From Blastopirellula sediminis (GTDB lineage Bacteria; Planctomycetota; Planctomycetia; Pirellulales; Pirellulaceae), in contig NZ_JAJKFT010000010.1 in assembly GCF_020966755.1 (NCBI RefSeq), positions 1,116,001-1,180,000 of the forward strand: 64,000 nucleotides of DNA, written 5' to 3'. The notes under the pieces are model-generated. The model saw only the letters and a list, made by a program, of their open reading frames with translations. It did not search any database and was not told where the DNA came from. Below are positions 17,952 to 28,567 of the stretch, piece by piece (position 1 is the first letter of the stretch; each line of letters opens with the position of its first letter). The position numbers were made by a program, and so were the translations under genes.

Positions 17952-18692
17952 TCAGCGGCCGCAGGCGAGCCGATCGCCGTCCATATCATCTCCGCCGTCG
18001 CGAAGCTTGCTGGCGGTTAGCCCGTAGTCGTATTCGACGCGGCGAAAACGGAACGTCCCTTTGTCCATTAAGACGTACAAAGCTCTTGGATCTCCGTCTC
18101 GCGGTTGACCAACCGAGCCGACGTTGAGAATCATCGGCGACTGGAGCGGGATCGCTTTTTCCTCGAGCGACTCCGAACTAGCGAATTCCCATTCGCCTGA
18201 CGTACTGCGGTCAAAAACGCCGCCGAGATGCGTATGTCCGTTGATGCAGACGCCGTCGGCAAGCTGCGAGAATCGATCCATTTTTTGGCTATTGTAAATG
18301 TCTTCTGGGAAGAGGTAGTCGCGACAACTCGCGGGAGAGCCATGAACAAATAAGCAGGAGTCGCAACGATGCGAATCGCTTCGGCCAGCGATCCAGGTGA
18401 GTAGTCGCTCGCCGTCCGGTTCCGCGAGAATCGTTTCGCGGAGCAGCGTTATCCGCCGAAAGAGGTTCGGCAGCCAATGCTGAGGATCAGGCGAGATTAC
18501 GCCCCATTCCCAGTCGCCGGTGAGCGTCACATCAAACCGCTGGGCATGGCGCAGGCAAGCAATTGGATCAGGACCATAGCCAATAACATCCCCCAAACAA
18601 ATGAAGCGCGTCGCCCTTTGGTTTTCGGCATCCGCCAACACCGCCTCCAACGCTTCCAGATTGCCGTGAATGTCGCTGAGAATGGCAATCAT
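17952..18692 (-). CDS. calcineurin-like metallophosphoesterase
   Basis: A 246-residue soluble metallophosphoesterase of the YfcE/DUF2437 style. Metal ligands are SDIHGN (Asp7, His9), GDVIGYGPDP (Asp35), VHGSP (His117) and NGHTHLGG (His153, His155). The usual GNHE asparagine motif reads TGDWEWG at 58-64, so Asn is replaced by Asp. Such enzymes hydrolyse phosphomono- or diesters such as cyclic nucleotides; the substrate is unknown. The last 30 residues (SKLRDGGDDMDGDRLACGR) look like an unstructured tail. The ATG at 18692 gives a complete first beta-strand. Confidence 0.88.
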   Translation of the reverse strand: MIAILSDIHGNLEALEAVLADAENQRATRFICLGDVIGYGPDPIACLRHAQRFDVTLTGDWEWGVISPDPQHWLPNLFRRITLLRETILAEPDGERLLTWIAGRSDSHRCDSCLFVHGSPASCRDYLFPEDIYNSQKMDRFSQLADGVCINGHTHLGGVFDRSTSGEWEFASSESLEEKAIPLQSPMILNVGSVGQPRDGDPRALYVLMDKGTFRFRRVEYDYGLTASKLRDGGDDMDGDRLACGR

Positions 18693-18797
18693 GCAACCAA
18701 CTTCGAGAGGAAGAAACGAGGGGCAATTCCTCTGAATCGTAGGCGACTTCTAAGAAAAGGAAAGTTGATTCGCTCGATCATCATCGCGAGCAAGCGC

Positions 18798-18834
18798 ACA
18801 AAAAAACGGCCTTAGCATGTTCGCCAAGGCCGTT
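18798..18834 (-). terminator. rho-independent terminator of the scpB operon
   Basis: AACGGCCTT and AAGGCCGTT form a perfect nine-pair stem. On the minus strand seven Ts follow it. It lies about 58 bases past the acidic-protein stop codon. Confidence 0.9.
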
Positions 18835-18891
18835 CGCTTGATCTGGTGGTAGAGCGAGCGGACGTGAAGTCCGAAGCGTGGTTAAGCGAAA

Positions 18892-19296
18892 TTACTCTTC
18901 GCTGTCGTCCCACTCTTCTTCTTCTTCATCTTCTTCGTACTCTTCATCGTCCTCATACTCTTCATCGTCTTCTTCGTATTCTTCTTCGTCGTCCTCGTAC
19001 TCTTCGTCGTCTTCGACCTCTTCCCACTCGGTCTCTTCGTCTTCGTCGTACTCTTCGTCTTCTTCTTCGTCTTCTTCTACTTCTTCATACTCTTCATCGT
19101 CGTCTTCATACTCTTCTTCTTCATCGTCCTCGTACTCTTCGTACTCTTCTTCCTCGTCGTCTTCGTACTCTTCTTCGTCCTCGTAGTCGTCGTCTTCTTC
19201 GTCTTCGATCGGCGCTTGCGACAGCGGGAACGCCAGAGTCAGCGACAGTTCGTCTTCCGCGGTGCGAGAAACTTCGGGAAACAGCGTGATCGACAC
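18892..19296 (-). CDS. extremely acidic Asp/Glu/Tyr repeat protein
   Basis: A 134-residue protein. A GTG at 19296 with AAGGAG six bases upstream is the best start; it lies 13 bases after the scpB stop. The first 30 residues are ordinary (SITLFPEVSRTAEDELSLTL). From about residue 31 to the end nearly every residue is Glu, Asp or Tyr, in irregular YEDDEEEEYEE-type units with a few Trp, Val, Thr and Ser. No family is recognised. Charge is about minus 90. Such a chain could mimic DNA, bind cations or chaperone basic proteins (inference). It shares a transcript with scpB, a chromosome-condensation gene. The coding DNA is a CTT/TTC trinucleotide-rich tract that may vary in length. Confidence 0.75.
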   Translation of the reverse strand: MSITLFPEVSRTAEDELSLTLAFPLSQAPIEDEEDDDYEDEEEYEDDEEEEYEEYEDDEEEEYEDDDEEYEEVEEDEEEDEEYDEDEETEWEEVEDDEEYEDDEEEYEEDDEEYEDDEEYEEDEEEEEWDDSEE

Positions 19297-19309
19297 GTTA
19301 AGCTCCTTT

Positions 19310-20044
19310 TCACTCCGCACGGCCTTCGGCCGTCGATTCAGTACAGGGTGTGGTTTCGTTCGTATTCGAATCCCCAATCGGTCGACGAAAGTCTTCCGCT
19401 CGAGGCAAATCATCCAAATTCCGTAACCCAAACATACGCAGGAACGCTCGGGTTGTGGAGTACAGGTAAGGGCGGCCCAACTCTTCGCTACGTCCGCTGA
19501 TTTTCACCAAATCGCGATCCATCAGCTGACGGAGCATTTCTCCGCAATTGACCCCGCGAATCGCCTCAACGTCGGCCCGCAAAACAGGCTGACGATAAGC
19601 GACGACCGCTAGCGTCTCCATTGCCGGAGAACTAAGTCCCGCCGCAACCGGTTGGTTTCCTAATCGGCGAATCCAGTCGGCGAACTTCGGTCGCGTCATC
19701 AACTGGTAACCCCCGGCCGACTGTTCGACGCGAAACGCCCGATGGGCCGCGTCATACAGGCGGTTCAGGAAACGAATCAGTGTACGGGCTTCAGTTCCAT
19801 CCGCCAAGTTGGCGAGTTGGGCCAATTTGCGGCTGGAAAGGGGCTCCCGAGCCAAGAACAAAATCGCCTCCAAGCGCTGCATTCGCGAATCGCGATACTT
19901 GCTTTCAGGCTTCTTCGCCGGGGGAGTCCGGCGTTTTATTCGGCCAAGCGGCCGACGGTTCTTGCGGATTTTCGGCGACCAAGCCGAAGTTGCGCCGCAC
20001 ACAAGTCGACGTCGATACGTCCAATGTCGAAGTCGAGTAGGCAT
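19310..20044 (-). CDS. scpB: segregation and condensation protein B
   Basis: A protein of 244 residues that joins ScpA and SMC in the condensin complex and helps separate chromosomes. The winged-helix core is MQRLEAILFLAREPLSSRKLAQ (about 54-75), with the signature METLAVVAYRQPVLRADVE and GRPYLYSTTRAFLRMFGL. About 53 basic residues precede the usual family start, so the ATG at 20044 may be too early; an ATG at the MQRLEAI position is an alternative. A TTG further upstream is possible. No scpA lies beside it. It belongs to a minus-strand operon with the hypothetical protein upstream (about 50 bases) and the acidic protein downstream (13 bases). Confidence 0.9.
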   Translation of the reverse strand: MPTRLRHWTYRRRLVCGATSAWSPKIRKNRRPLGRIKRRTPPAKKPESKYRDSRMQRLEAILFLAREPLSSRKLAQLANLADGTEARTLIRFLNRLYDAAHRAFRVEQSAGGYQLMTRPKFADWIRRLGNQPVAAGLSSPAMETLAVVAYRQPVLRADVEAIRGVNCGEMLRQLMDRDLVKISGRSEELGRPYLYSTTRAFLRMFGLRNLDDLPRAEDFRRPIGDSNTNETTPCTESTAEGRAE

Positions 20045-20095
20045 TGCGGGGAACTTGGCCAAACCGAGAGACGGAAAAAGCGATTGGTCGTTATT

Positions 20096-20695
20096 CTAGC
20101 GAGATTGCGAATCACCGCGAGATTTCAGCTCTTTATGCCACTGGTGAAGCAGCTCGAGCGTCTTCTGCATCGCGTCGATAGGATGCTCGGCGGTCGCTTC
20201 AAATCGCTTCGATTCTTCTTTCCCTGCGTAGCGGACTTTGGCCATGCAGTGGAAGCGGTAAATTCGCGGATTTTCGCCCCAGGCCTCCAAGCGGTAGTAG
20301 GAAGCCCCCATTTGCTGCAATTGATCCTCTAATTCGCTCGATCGCTGTGATAAAATGCCATCGAGGGCCTTTCCTAGAGAGGGGCCATGCTCGTCGAAAA
20401 CCGGGACGATTTTGTCAGCGCCCGGCGATTGCAGCGACTCGGCGAAGGGATCTTCCGCCAGCGGAAACGCTCGGCTGTCCGAACTCGCCTCCTCGCGCAG
20501 CGTGGGTCGAACTTGCGGCTTTCCGAGCGGTTTTTCGGGCGTCTCCACGGTCGTCGTTTCGGAGCTCGACTGCTGAAACGCAGCGACGACGCGCCGCAGA
20601 CCATCCGGCGCTAGGGCCGCGGCAGGCAGAAATATCAAGAACGCCAGCATCACCAAGGATCGTAAAGTGACCGACGCGGAAGACTCGTGACTCAC
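20096..20695 (-). CDS. membrane-anchored protein of unknown function upstream of scpB
   Basis: A 199-residue protein, starting with GTG at 20695 and AGGA ten bases before it. One hydrophobic segment (LVMLAFLIFLPAAALA) at about 13-28 acts as a signal or anchor. A proline-rich, acidic linker follows, then a helical and beta C-terminal domain (GKALDGILSQRSSELEDQLQ, YYRLEAWGENPRIYRFHCM). No known family is recognised; it looks like a planctomycete-specific exported protein. It is the first gene of the operon with scpB. Confidence 0.75.
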   Translation of the reverse strand: MSHESSASVTLRSLVMLAFLIFLPAAALAPDGLRRVVAAFQQSSSETTTVETPEKPLGKPQVRPTLREEASSDSRAFPLAEDPFAESLQSPGADKIVPVFDEHGPSLGKALDGILSQRSSELEDQLQQMGASYYRLEAWGENPRIYRFHCMAKVRYAGKEESKRFEATAEHPIDAMQKTLELLHQWHKELKSRGDSQSR

Positions 20696-20869
20696 GTACT
20701 TTCCTGACCTCAGGTTTCGATATCGAAGTGCAGAATCTTAGGGGGATGGCTGCCGGTCGAGAATACGATTTTCCGCCGATATCCCGTATTTTTCCAGCTC
20801 CAATTCCATTTTTGCACCGCTAGCAAGCCCAACTGACTCCTCCGTTTCAAAGCCGTAGAGACTGCACCG

Positions 20870-21709
20870 ATGGCGAATCCTCCTGCTTTTCCTCACAAGC
20901 CGTCCCCCGGAGCCGGTCGCAATTGGCCGATCATCTTTCCGCTGGTCGTGTTCGGGTCGAGCATCGCTCTCACGGCGTTGATCGTCTGCTCGAGCGGTTT
21001 TCTGCTGGTCACCGGAACGCAATTCCATCCCGATGGTTTCCGCATTCGCCAATTCGTCGCGGCGAGAATCCCCATCATCGGCGTTCAAGCCGGACCGACG
21101 GCCTACGTCGATCAAACCCCTCCATTGTCGCAGTTACTGGTCGATCGAGGCTGGATTAGTCGGGCTCCGCTGCAATTGCCGGAAGACAAATGGGACCTGA
21201 TCAATATGAACGTCAGTTTTGAGGGATCCCCGAGATACCTGACTGACTATCTACAAGAAGGAAACACCCGAGTCGACCTTCAACAGTGGAGCAAAGACAA
21301 CCCGCTGCTCGCCGGGATGCTGTGGAGCGAAGTCGAAAAGGTCGCCCAATTGAAGCTCTATTGGATGGCGCCGGAAATGATCGACAAGATGGTCGATTTT
21401 TCGCGTCTCAAACCGATCACCAAGTCTCTGACGAAGGACGCGCGGGCTGATTTGGCGAAGAAAAGCCTCACCGCGTTTCTGCTGGAGAGCTATAAGAAGA
21501 CCGAGGAAGGGGCGAAAGCCACCGGCAAAACCGATCTCGCCGCGGCCTGCCGCAAGGAAATCGAACGGCTCGAAACGGTCGGCGTCGTCATCCTGAAAGA
21601 GACGAAAAATTCGGAAAAAGAAGGGGACACGAAGGATCAGGACCCGAAAAAGTCGGAGCCCAAGAAGGAAGCGAAGGAGAAGAGCGAATCCCAGGATGCG
21701 AGCAATTGA
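20870..21709 (+). CDS. single-pass membrane protein of unknown function
   Basis: A 279-residue protein with an N-terminal membrane helix (IIFPLVVFGSSIALTALIVC, about 26-45) after a Pro-rich cytosolic start. The remaining outer domain has no recognised family; residues 90-190 are mixed helix/strand, and the last 45 residues are a Lys/Glu-rich disordered tail. It ends in TTGA, where its TGA overlaps the TTG start of the cysteine desulfurase, so the two are translationally coupled. The gene is divergent from the scpB operon. Confidence 0.75.
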   Translation: MANPPAFPHKPSPGAGRNWPIIFPLVVFGSSIALTALIVCSSGFLLVTGTQFHPDGFRIRQFVAARIPIIGVQAGPTAYVDQTPPLSQLLVDRGWISRAPLQLPEDKWDLINMNVSFEGSPRYLTDYLQEGNTRVDLQQWSKDNPLLAGMLWSEVEKVAQLKLYWMAPEMIDKMVDFSRLKPITKSLTKDARADLAKKSLTAFLLESYKKTEEGAKATGKTDLAAACRKEIERLETVGVVILKETKNSEKEGDTKDQDPKKSEPKKEAKEKSESQDASN

Positions 21710-22851
21710 AACCAGCGCCGATCTATCTCGACAATAACGCGACCACCCGCATTGATCCGGAAGTCGCCGAGTCGCTCGCGCACGCTTTCGCACAAGGCTA
21801 CGTGAATCCCTCGAGTCAGCATGCGCTCGGACGACGCTCTCGCGCCGCACTCGAGCAGGCGAAAGAGCAAATCCTGGCCGATTTAGGGGCGAAAACTGAA
21901 GGTTTCGCCAGTGATGAATTCCTGCTGACCAGCGGCGGGACCGAGTCGAACAACCTGGCGATCTTCGGAATGGTCAAACCGCAACCGGGCAAAGTGATCG
22001 TCTCATCGATCGAACATCCAAGCGTCTCGGCCGCGACCGATCTGCTCCGCATGCGCGGCTACGATGTGCAGACGATTAAGGCTCAGCAGAACGGAACGAT
22101 CGATCTCGATTACTTCCGCGCGTTGCTCACCCCCGAGACGCAACTAGTCAGCGTGATGCTGGCGAACAACGAAACCGGAGTACTGCAACCGGTTGCCGAA
22201 ATCGCCGAAAAATGCCGAGAAATTGGGGTCAAAACGCACTGCGACGCGATTCAGGCGATCGGAAAAATTCCGGTCTCGTTTCGCGATCTGGGCGTCGACG
22301 CGATGACGATCACCGCGCACAAGTTGCATGGCCCGCGCGGCGTCGGCGGCTTGATCTTGCGGCATGGAGTGCAGCTTTCGCCGCAGTTGCACGGGGGAGG
22401 GCAGCAGTTGGCCAAACGACCTGGAACCGAACCGGTCGAGCTTGGAATCGCGATGGCCAAAGCGATGCGTTTGTCGCTACAGTCCGCAGAGAAGTATGCG
22501 AATCTCGCCGAAATGCGGACCGAGATGGAGGCGGAGCTGCACCAAATCGATCCCTCGGCGGTCATCCATGGCGCCGAAGTTGGACGGCTTCCGCATACGA
22601 TCAGCGTCTCCTTTCCAGGCATCGATCGACAAGCTTTGGTGATGGCGCTCGACCTGGCTGGGGTCTGCATTTCGACCGGTTCGGCGTGCGCGAGCGGGTC
22701 GAGCGAACGGTCTCCGGTACTGATCGCGATGGGGCTGGAAAACGACCAAATTGAGAGCGCGGTGAGGATAAGTTTGGGCCGCGATACGACCCGCGACGAA
22801 GTCGCCGAAGGCTTGCGTCGTATCTCTAATTGCATCAATAACTTGCGCTAA
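21706..22851 (+). CDS. cysteine desulfurase (NifS/IscS family)
   Basis: A 381-residue PLP enzyme that takes sulfur from cysteine for iron-sulfur clusters and thio-modifications. IYLDNNATTRIDP opens the fold; TSGGTESNNLA binds PLP, ITAHKLHGPRG contains the Schiff-base Lys206, and STGSACASGSSE carries the catalytic Cys328. The long loop around the catalytic Cys (SACASG) is of the group I, IscS-like type. Translation starts at TTG 21706, overlapping the previous stop; AGGA lies about 12 bases upstream. No iscU or other iron-sulfur genes are adjacent. The dnaA gene begins 129 bases downstream on the same strand. Confidence 0.95.
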   Translation: MKPAPIYLDNNATTRIDPEVAESLAHAFAQGYVNPSSQHALGRRSRAALEQAKEQILADLGAKTEGFASDEFLLTSGGTESNNLAIFGMVKPQPGKVIVSSIEHPSVSAATDLLRMRGYDVQTIKAQQNGTIDLDYFRALLTPETQLVSVMLANNETGVLQPVAEIAEKCREIGVKTHCDAIQAIGKIPVSFRDLGVDAMTITAHKLHGPRGVGGLILRHGVQLSPQLHGGGQQLAKRPGTEPVELGIAMAKAMRLSLQSAEKYANLAEMRTEMEAELHQIDPSAVIHGAEVGRLPHTISVSFPGIDRQALVMALDLAGVCISTGSACASGSSERSPVLIAMGLENDQIESAVRISLGRDTTRDEVAEGLRRISNCINNLR

Positions 22852-22980
22852 TCAATTAAACGCTGATCTAGCCCCTCTGAGGCTATTCATCCGCCCGAAA
22901 ATCCGCTATAATCCGGGCTTGGATAAAAGCTCTTCGCATGCACATTGCGGCTGCTTCTTCTGGCCGTTAACGGAGTCTCG

Positions 22981-24078
22981 GTGAATACGGACGTTTTCGC
23001 CATCGGTTTACCCTGGGCGCCTGGAGCGCAGGATGGCTCGTCCCCTGAGACGATGCCCGGTGGAGCGGTGCGCCGTTTTCTCGGCGGACCCGAAAATCGT
23101 CTCGTTCGCACGGCTGTCGAAGCGCTCGACGCTCCTAGTCCTCCTTGGAATCCGGTCGTTTTCTACGGCCCGACGGCGACCGGCAAAAGCCATTTGGCGG
23201 CTGGTCTGCTGGCGCGGTGGAAACAGGCTCACCCCGATTCTCAGGTCGTAACTACAACGGGCGCAGACTTTTCCCGCGTCATCACCACAGCCGCACGTCG
23301 TGGAGAACCTGTCGATTTCATGTCGATGTGGAAATCGGTCGACGCACTGCTGATTGACAATCTACACGAACTGGCGAATTTCCCCTCGGCGCAAGAACAG
23401 CTGGCCCTGCGGCTCGACGAATTGGTCGCGACCGATCGATTAGTGCTGGCGACCTGCGTAGGGAATCCGCTGGAAAATTACTCGCTGTCGCGGCGCCTGG
23501 TCAGTCGCCTCGCCGCAGGATTGCTGGTTCCGGTCGAACCTCCCAGCGCGATGACGCGACAAGCGCTCGCGATTCATTTCGCGCTGCAGCATCAAGTCGA
23601 CATGACCGCTCCGGCGGCGAAGCAGTTGGCCGAAGCGTTCGCGGTGAATTTGCCGGAACTACAGGGGCTGCTGCTCGAACTGTTTGCCCGCGAGTTTGGC
23701 ACGACGCCGCAGCTCGGCAAAATGCGGCGAATCGATTCGCTGGCGGCTCGCCGCTTCATCTCGGCGAAGCTAACCGGGCGAACTCCGACGTTGCAGTCGA
23801 TTTCGGCGGCGGCGGCTCGCTATTACCAAGTCAAAATCGCCGATTTACGCGGACCATCGCGGCGGCAATCGATCGTTGCGGCTCGTGACGCCGGGATTTA
23901 CCTGGCGCGAAAGCTGACGCAATCGAGCTTCGCCACGATCGGCAAGCATTTCGGCGGGCGCGATCATACGACGATCATGCACTCAATTCAGAAGTTAGAA
24001 GCGCGGCGCAAGCGGGAAGCGGCGACGCAATCGGCGCTGGATGAACTGGAACGGCTCATCCAACGGCAAGCGTCATGA
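22981..24078 (+). CDS. dnaA: chromosomal replication initiator DnaA, short and divergent
   Basis: A 365-residue initiator that is expected to bind oriC and open DNA. The C-terminal DNA-binding domain IV (about 270-340) is well preserved, with SRRQSIVAARDAGIYLARKL and the signature GGRDHTTIMHSIQK. The AAA+ part has drifted: Walker A reads GPTATGKS (63-70), Walker B ALLIDN (122-127, second Asp replaced by Asn), the arginine-finger box RRLVSRLAAGL (171-181) is kept, and the sensor II arginine position reads NLPELQG (223-229). There is no room for domain I, since only about 30 residues precede the ATPase. GTG at 22981 has GGAG six bases upstream. The identity is supported by dnaN, DUF721 and gyrB downstream. 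Confidence 0.85.
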   Translation: MNTDVFAIGLPWAPGAQDGSSPETMPGGAVRRFLGGPENRLVRTAVEALDAPSPPWNPVVFYGPTATGKSHLAAGLLARWKQAHPDSQVVTTTGADFSRVITTAARRGEPVDFMSMWKSVDALLIDNLHELANFPSAQEQLALRLDELVATDRLVLATCVGNPLENYSLSRRLVSRLAAGLLVPVEPPSAMTRQALAIHFALQHQVDMTAPAAKQLAEAFAVNLPELQGLLLELFAREFGTTPQLGKMRRIDSLAARRFISAKLTGRTPTLQSISAAAARYYQVKIADLRGPSRRQSIVAARDAGIYLARKLTQSSFATIGKHFGGRDHTTIMHSIQKLEARRKREAATQSALDELERLIQRQAS

Positions 24079-24378
24079 ATCACGAACCTCGAAGTTGCTA
24101 TGGGGAAAACCTGGCGCGCTCATGGCGCGCAATGTCGATAGATTCGGCCGCTAGCGACATCCGATTTTCGGCCGTCGCTAGCTGGCGGACTAACGACACG
24201 CTAGCGCAGCGTAAGAGACGATTGCGCGCCTGGTTTTCCACGATGTAGGAATTCGCTTTGACTCGACGTTTTACGAGTCGCGGCGGCGGTTTAGCGACAA
24301 GTATCGACGGCCTCGCGCTTCGCCTTACTACTACGACTTAGATTTAAAAAGACATTACAGAAGAGAACCGGCGAGACA
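24079..24378. repeat. repeat-rich dnaA-dnaN intergenic region (possible origin segment)
   Basis: GGAAAACCTGGCGCGC (24104-24119) faces its inverted copy GCGCGCCTGGTTTTCC (24224-24239), 15 of 16 pairs. Between them GCTAGCGAC (24150-24158) pairs perfectly with GTCGCTAGC (24174-24182), and another CGCTAGCG follows near 24200. TTTTCCAC and TTTTCCCC at the outer ends are only loosely like DnaA boxes (TTATCCACA). I see no cluster of proper boxes and no strong AT-rich element. The same motifs recur near 36.3 and 38.2 kb, so this may be a dispersed repeat and not an origin. Confidence 0.6.
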
Positions 24379-25497
24379 ATGAAAATCACATTTGATCGGG
24401 AACAGTTCCAGCAGGCCTTTCAAACCGCGGCCGCCGTGGCGCCCTCACGAAGCCCGAAGCCGATTCTGCAAAACGTCAAACTCGACGCAACCGAAAGCGG
24501 CGCCATTATGATGGCGACCGATATGGAAGTCGGCGTTCGAATCGAAGTTTCTGGAGTCGAAGTCGAAGCTCCCGGCAGCATTGTGTTGCCGGTGCAACGG
24601 TTTGGGTCAATCTTGCGGGAAGTGAGCGATGAAAAGCTCAAAATCACCCGCGAAGAAGGGGGCACGATCGTCCAAGGTGAGCGGAGCAAATTTACCCTGT
24701 CGACAGAGAACCCCGAAGAGTTCCCGGCAGTTCACTCGTTCACCGAATCGAAGTACCACGAACTTTCGGCCCGCACGCTGAAAGAACTGATCCGCCGCAC
24801 GTTGTTCGCGGCCGACAGCGAAAGCGGTCGTTACGCTTTGGGGGGCATCTTGCTTGAGATGGAGCCGGAGCTCGTCACCGCGGTTGCGACTGATGGACGT
24901 CGTCTGTCGAAGATGAGCGGACCGGCCGTCGCGATCGAAGGACATGGCGGCGCCGCCGATGCGATGACGATTGTGCCGGCTCGCGCGATGCAACTGATCG
25001 AACGGGCGCTGACCAACTTGGAAGCGACGGTGCAGATCGCCGCTCGCGCCAACGACGTGCTGGTGAAGATCGGCCCCGCAACGATTTACGCGCGACTGGT
25101 CGAAGGACGTTTCCCCAAATGGCGCGACGTGTTGCCGGAGAAGCGTGACGCGACGGCGATCGAACTGACCGTTGGTCCCGCCTTCGCGGCGCTGCGACAA
25201 GCGGCGATTGTCGCGTCGGACGAAAGCCGCGGCATCGACTTCACCTTTGGGGGCGGATCGGCCGTGTTGGCCAGTACGACCGCCGAAGTGGGGCAATCGC
25301 ACATTGAGTTTCCGATCGCTTATGACGGCGCCCCGATCGAAATCACGATGGACCACCGTTACGTCGCTGACTTTTTCAAAGTGCTGGATAGCGAACGCCA
25401 GTTCACGCTGAACCTGCAGGACGCCGACAGTGCCGCTCTCTTCTCGACTGACGACAATTATGACTATGTGGTCATGCCGTTGGCTCGCGATCGCTAG
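24379..25497 (+). CDS. dnaN: DNA polymerase III sliding clamp, beta subunit
   Basis: A 372-residue clamp that encircles DNA and tethers polymerases. MKITFDREQFQQAFQTAAAV opens the first of three clamp domains. SPKPILQNVKLDA, GRYALGGILLEMEP and VATDGRRLSKM are characteristic, and YVVMPLARDR closes the protein near the peptide-binding pocket. Length is normal. It sits between dnaA and the DUF721 gene, all on the same strand. Confidence 0.97.
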   Translation: MKITFDREQFQQAFQTAAAVAPSRSPKPILQNVKLDATESGAIMMATDMEVGVRIEVSGVEVEAPGSIVLPVQRFGSILREVSDEKLKITREEGGTIVQGERSKFTLSTENPEEFPAVHSFTESKYHELSARTLKELIRRTLFAADSESGRYALGGILLEMEPELVTAVATDGRRLSKMSGPAVAIEGHGGAADAMTIVPARAMQLIERALTNLEATVQIAARANDVLVKIGPATIYARLVEGRFPKWRDVLPEKRDATAIELTVGPAFAALRQAAIVASDESRGIDFTFGGGSAVLASTTAEVGQSHIEFPIAYDGAPIEITMDHRYVADFFKVLDSERQFTLNLQDADSAALFSTDDNYDYVVMPLARDR

Positions 25498-25540
25498 GAC
25501 GCACGCTTAGTCGCTCTACGGACGACTGGAAAAGGGACTG

Positions 25541-25873
25541 ATGAAACCACCACGACGTGACGAACGATCCGCGCCCCGCGGGCCGCAAGCGATGGGAGAC
25601 CTGGTCGCTGGGCTGATGGCTCGCAGCGGTTACGCCCAAGTGCAATCGGCCGACGCTTTGCAAGAAGCGTGGGCCAAAGCGGCCGGCGAAGAGGTCGCAG
25701 CGCACAGTCGCGCCGGTAACGTGAATCGCGGCAAGCTGGAGGTTTGGGTCGAGAATTCGGCGATCTCGCAAGCGATCAGTTTCCAGAAACGGGAAATCCT
25801 GAAGCAACTTCAAAACATATTGCCCGATCGGCGAATCGAGGAGATTCGCATCAAGGTCGGCCGCATCAACTAA
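25541..25873 (+). CDS. DUF721 (DciA-family) protein, likely helicase loader
   Basis: A 110-residue protein. After about 20 basic residues the DUF721 domain runs to the end (GDLVAGLMARSGYAQVQSAD, AWAKAAGEEVAAHSRA, KLEVWVENSAISQAISFQKR). DUF721 is now known as DciA, the ancestral operator of the replicative helicase DnaB in bacteria without DnaC or DnaI. AAGGGACTG before the ATG is a Shine-Dalgarno. Its place between dnaN and gyrB agrees with a role in replication. Given that DnaA here lacks domain I, DciA may carry most of the helicase recruitment (inference). Confidence 0.88.
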   Translation: MKPPRRDERSAPRGPQAMGDLVAGLMARSGYAQVQSADALQEAWAKAAGEEVAAHSRAGNVNRGKLEVWVENSAISQAISFQKREILKQLQNILPDRRIEEIRIKVGRIN

Positions 25874-25952
25874 CCGGCTCGCGCGTCGCATTTCTCGACG
25901 CATTGAGCCTCCTCGGACACACTTCCTTCTGAACAAGGACGTTCTCTAGTAG

Positions 25953-28517
<2,565 letters not shown>

Positions 28518-28540
28518 GTCTCAAGTCAAATCAAACCACG

Positions 28541-28567
28541 AAAGCCGGCCATGTGCCGGCTTTTTTC
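28541..28567. terminator. terminator after gyrB, shared with convergent gene
   Basis: AAAGCCGGC and GCCGGCTTT form a perfect nine-pair stem with a five-base loop; T run on the plus strand and As on the other side. It stops gyrB and may also stop the minus-strand gene that ends at 28566. Confidence 0.9.

Noticed and set aside
24079..24378. A defined oriC
   Set aside because: The gene neighbourhood suggests an origin, but there is no cluster of TTATCCACA-like DnaA boxes, so I list the repeats only.
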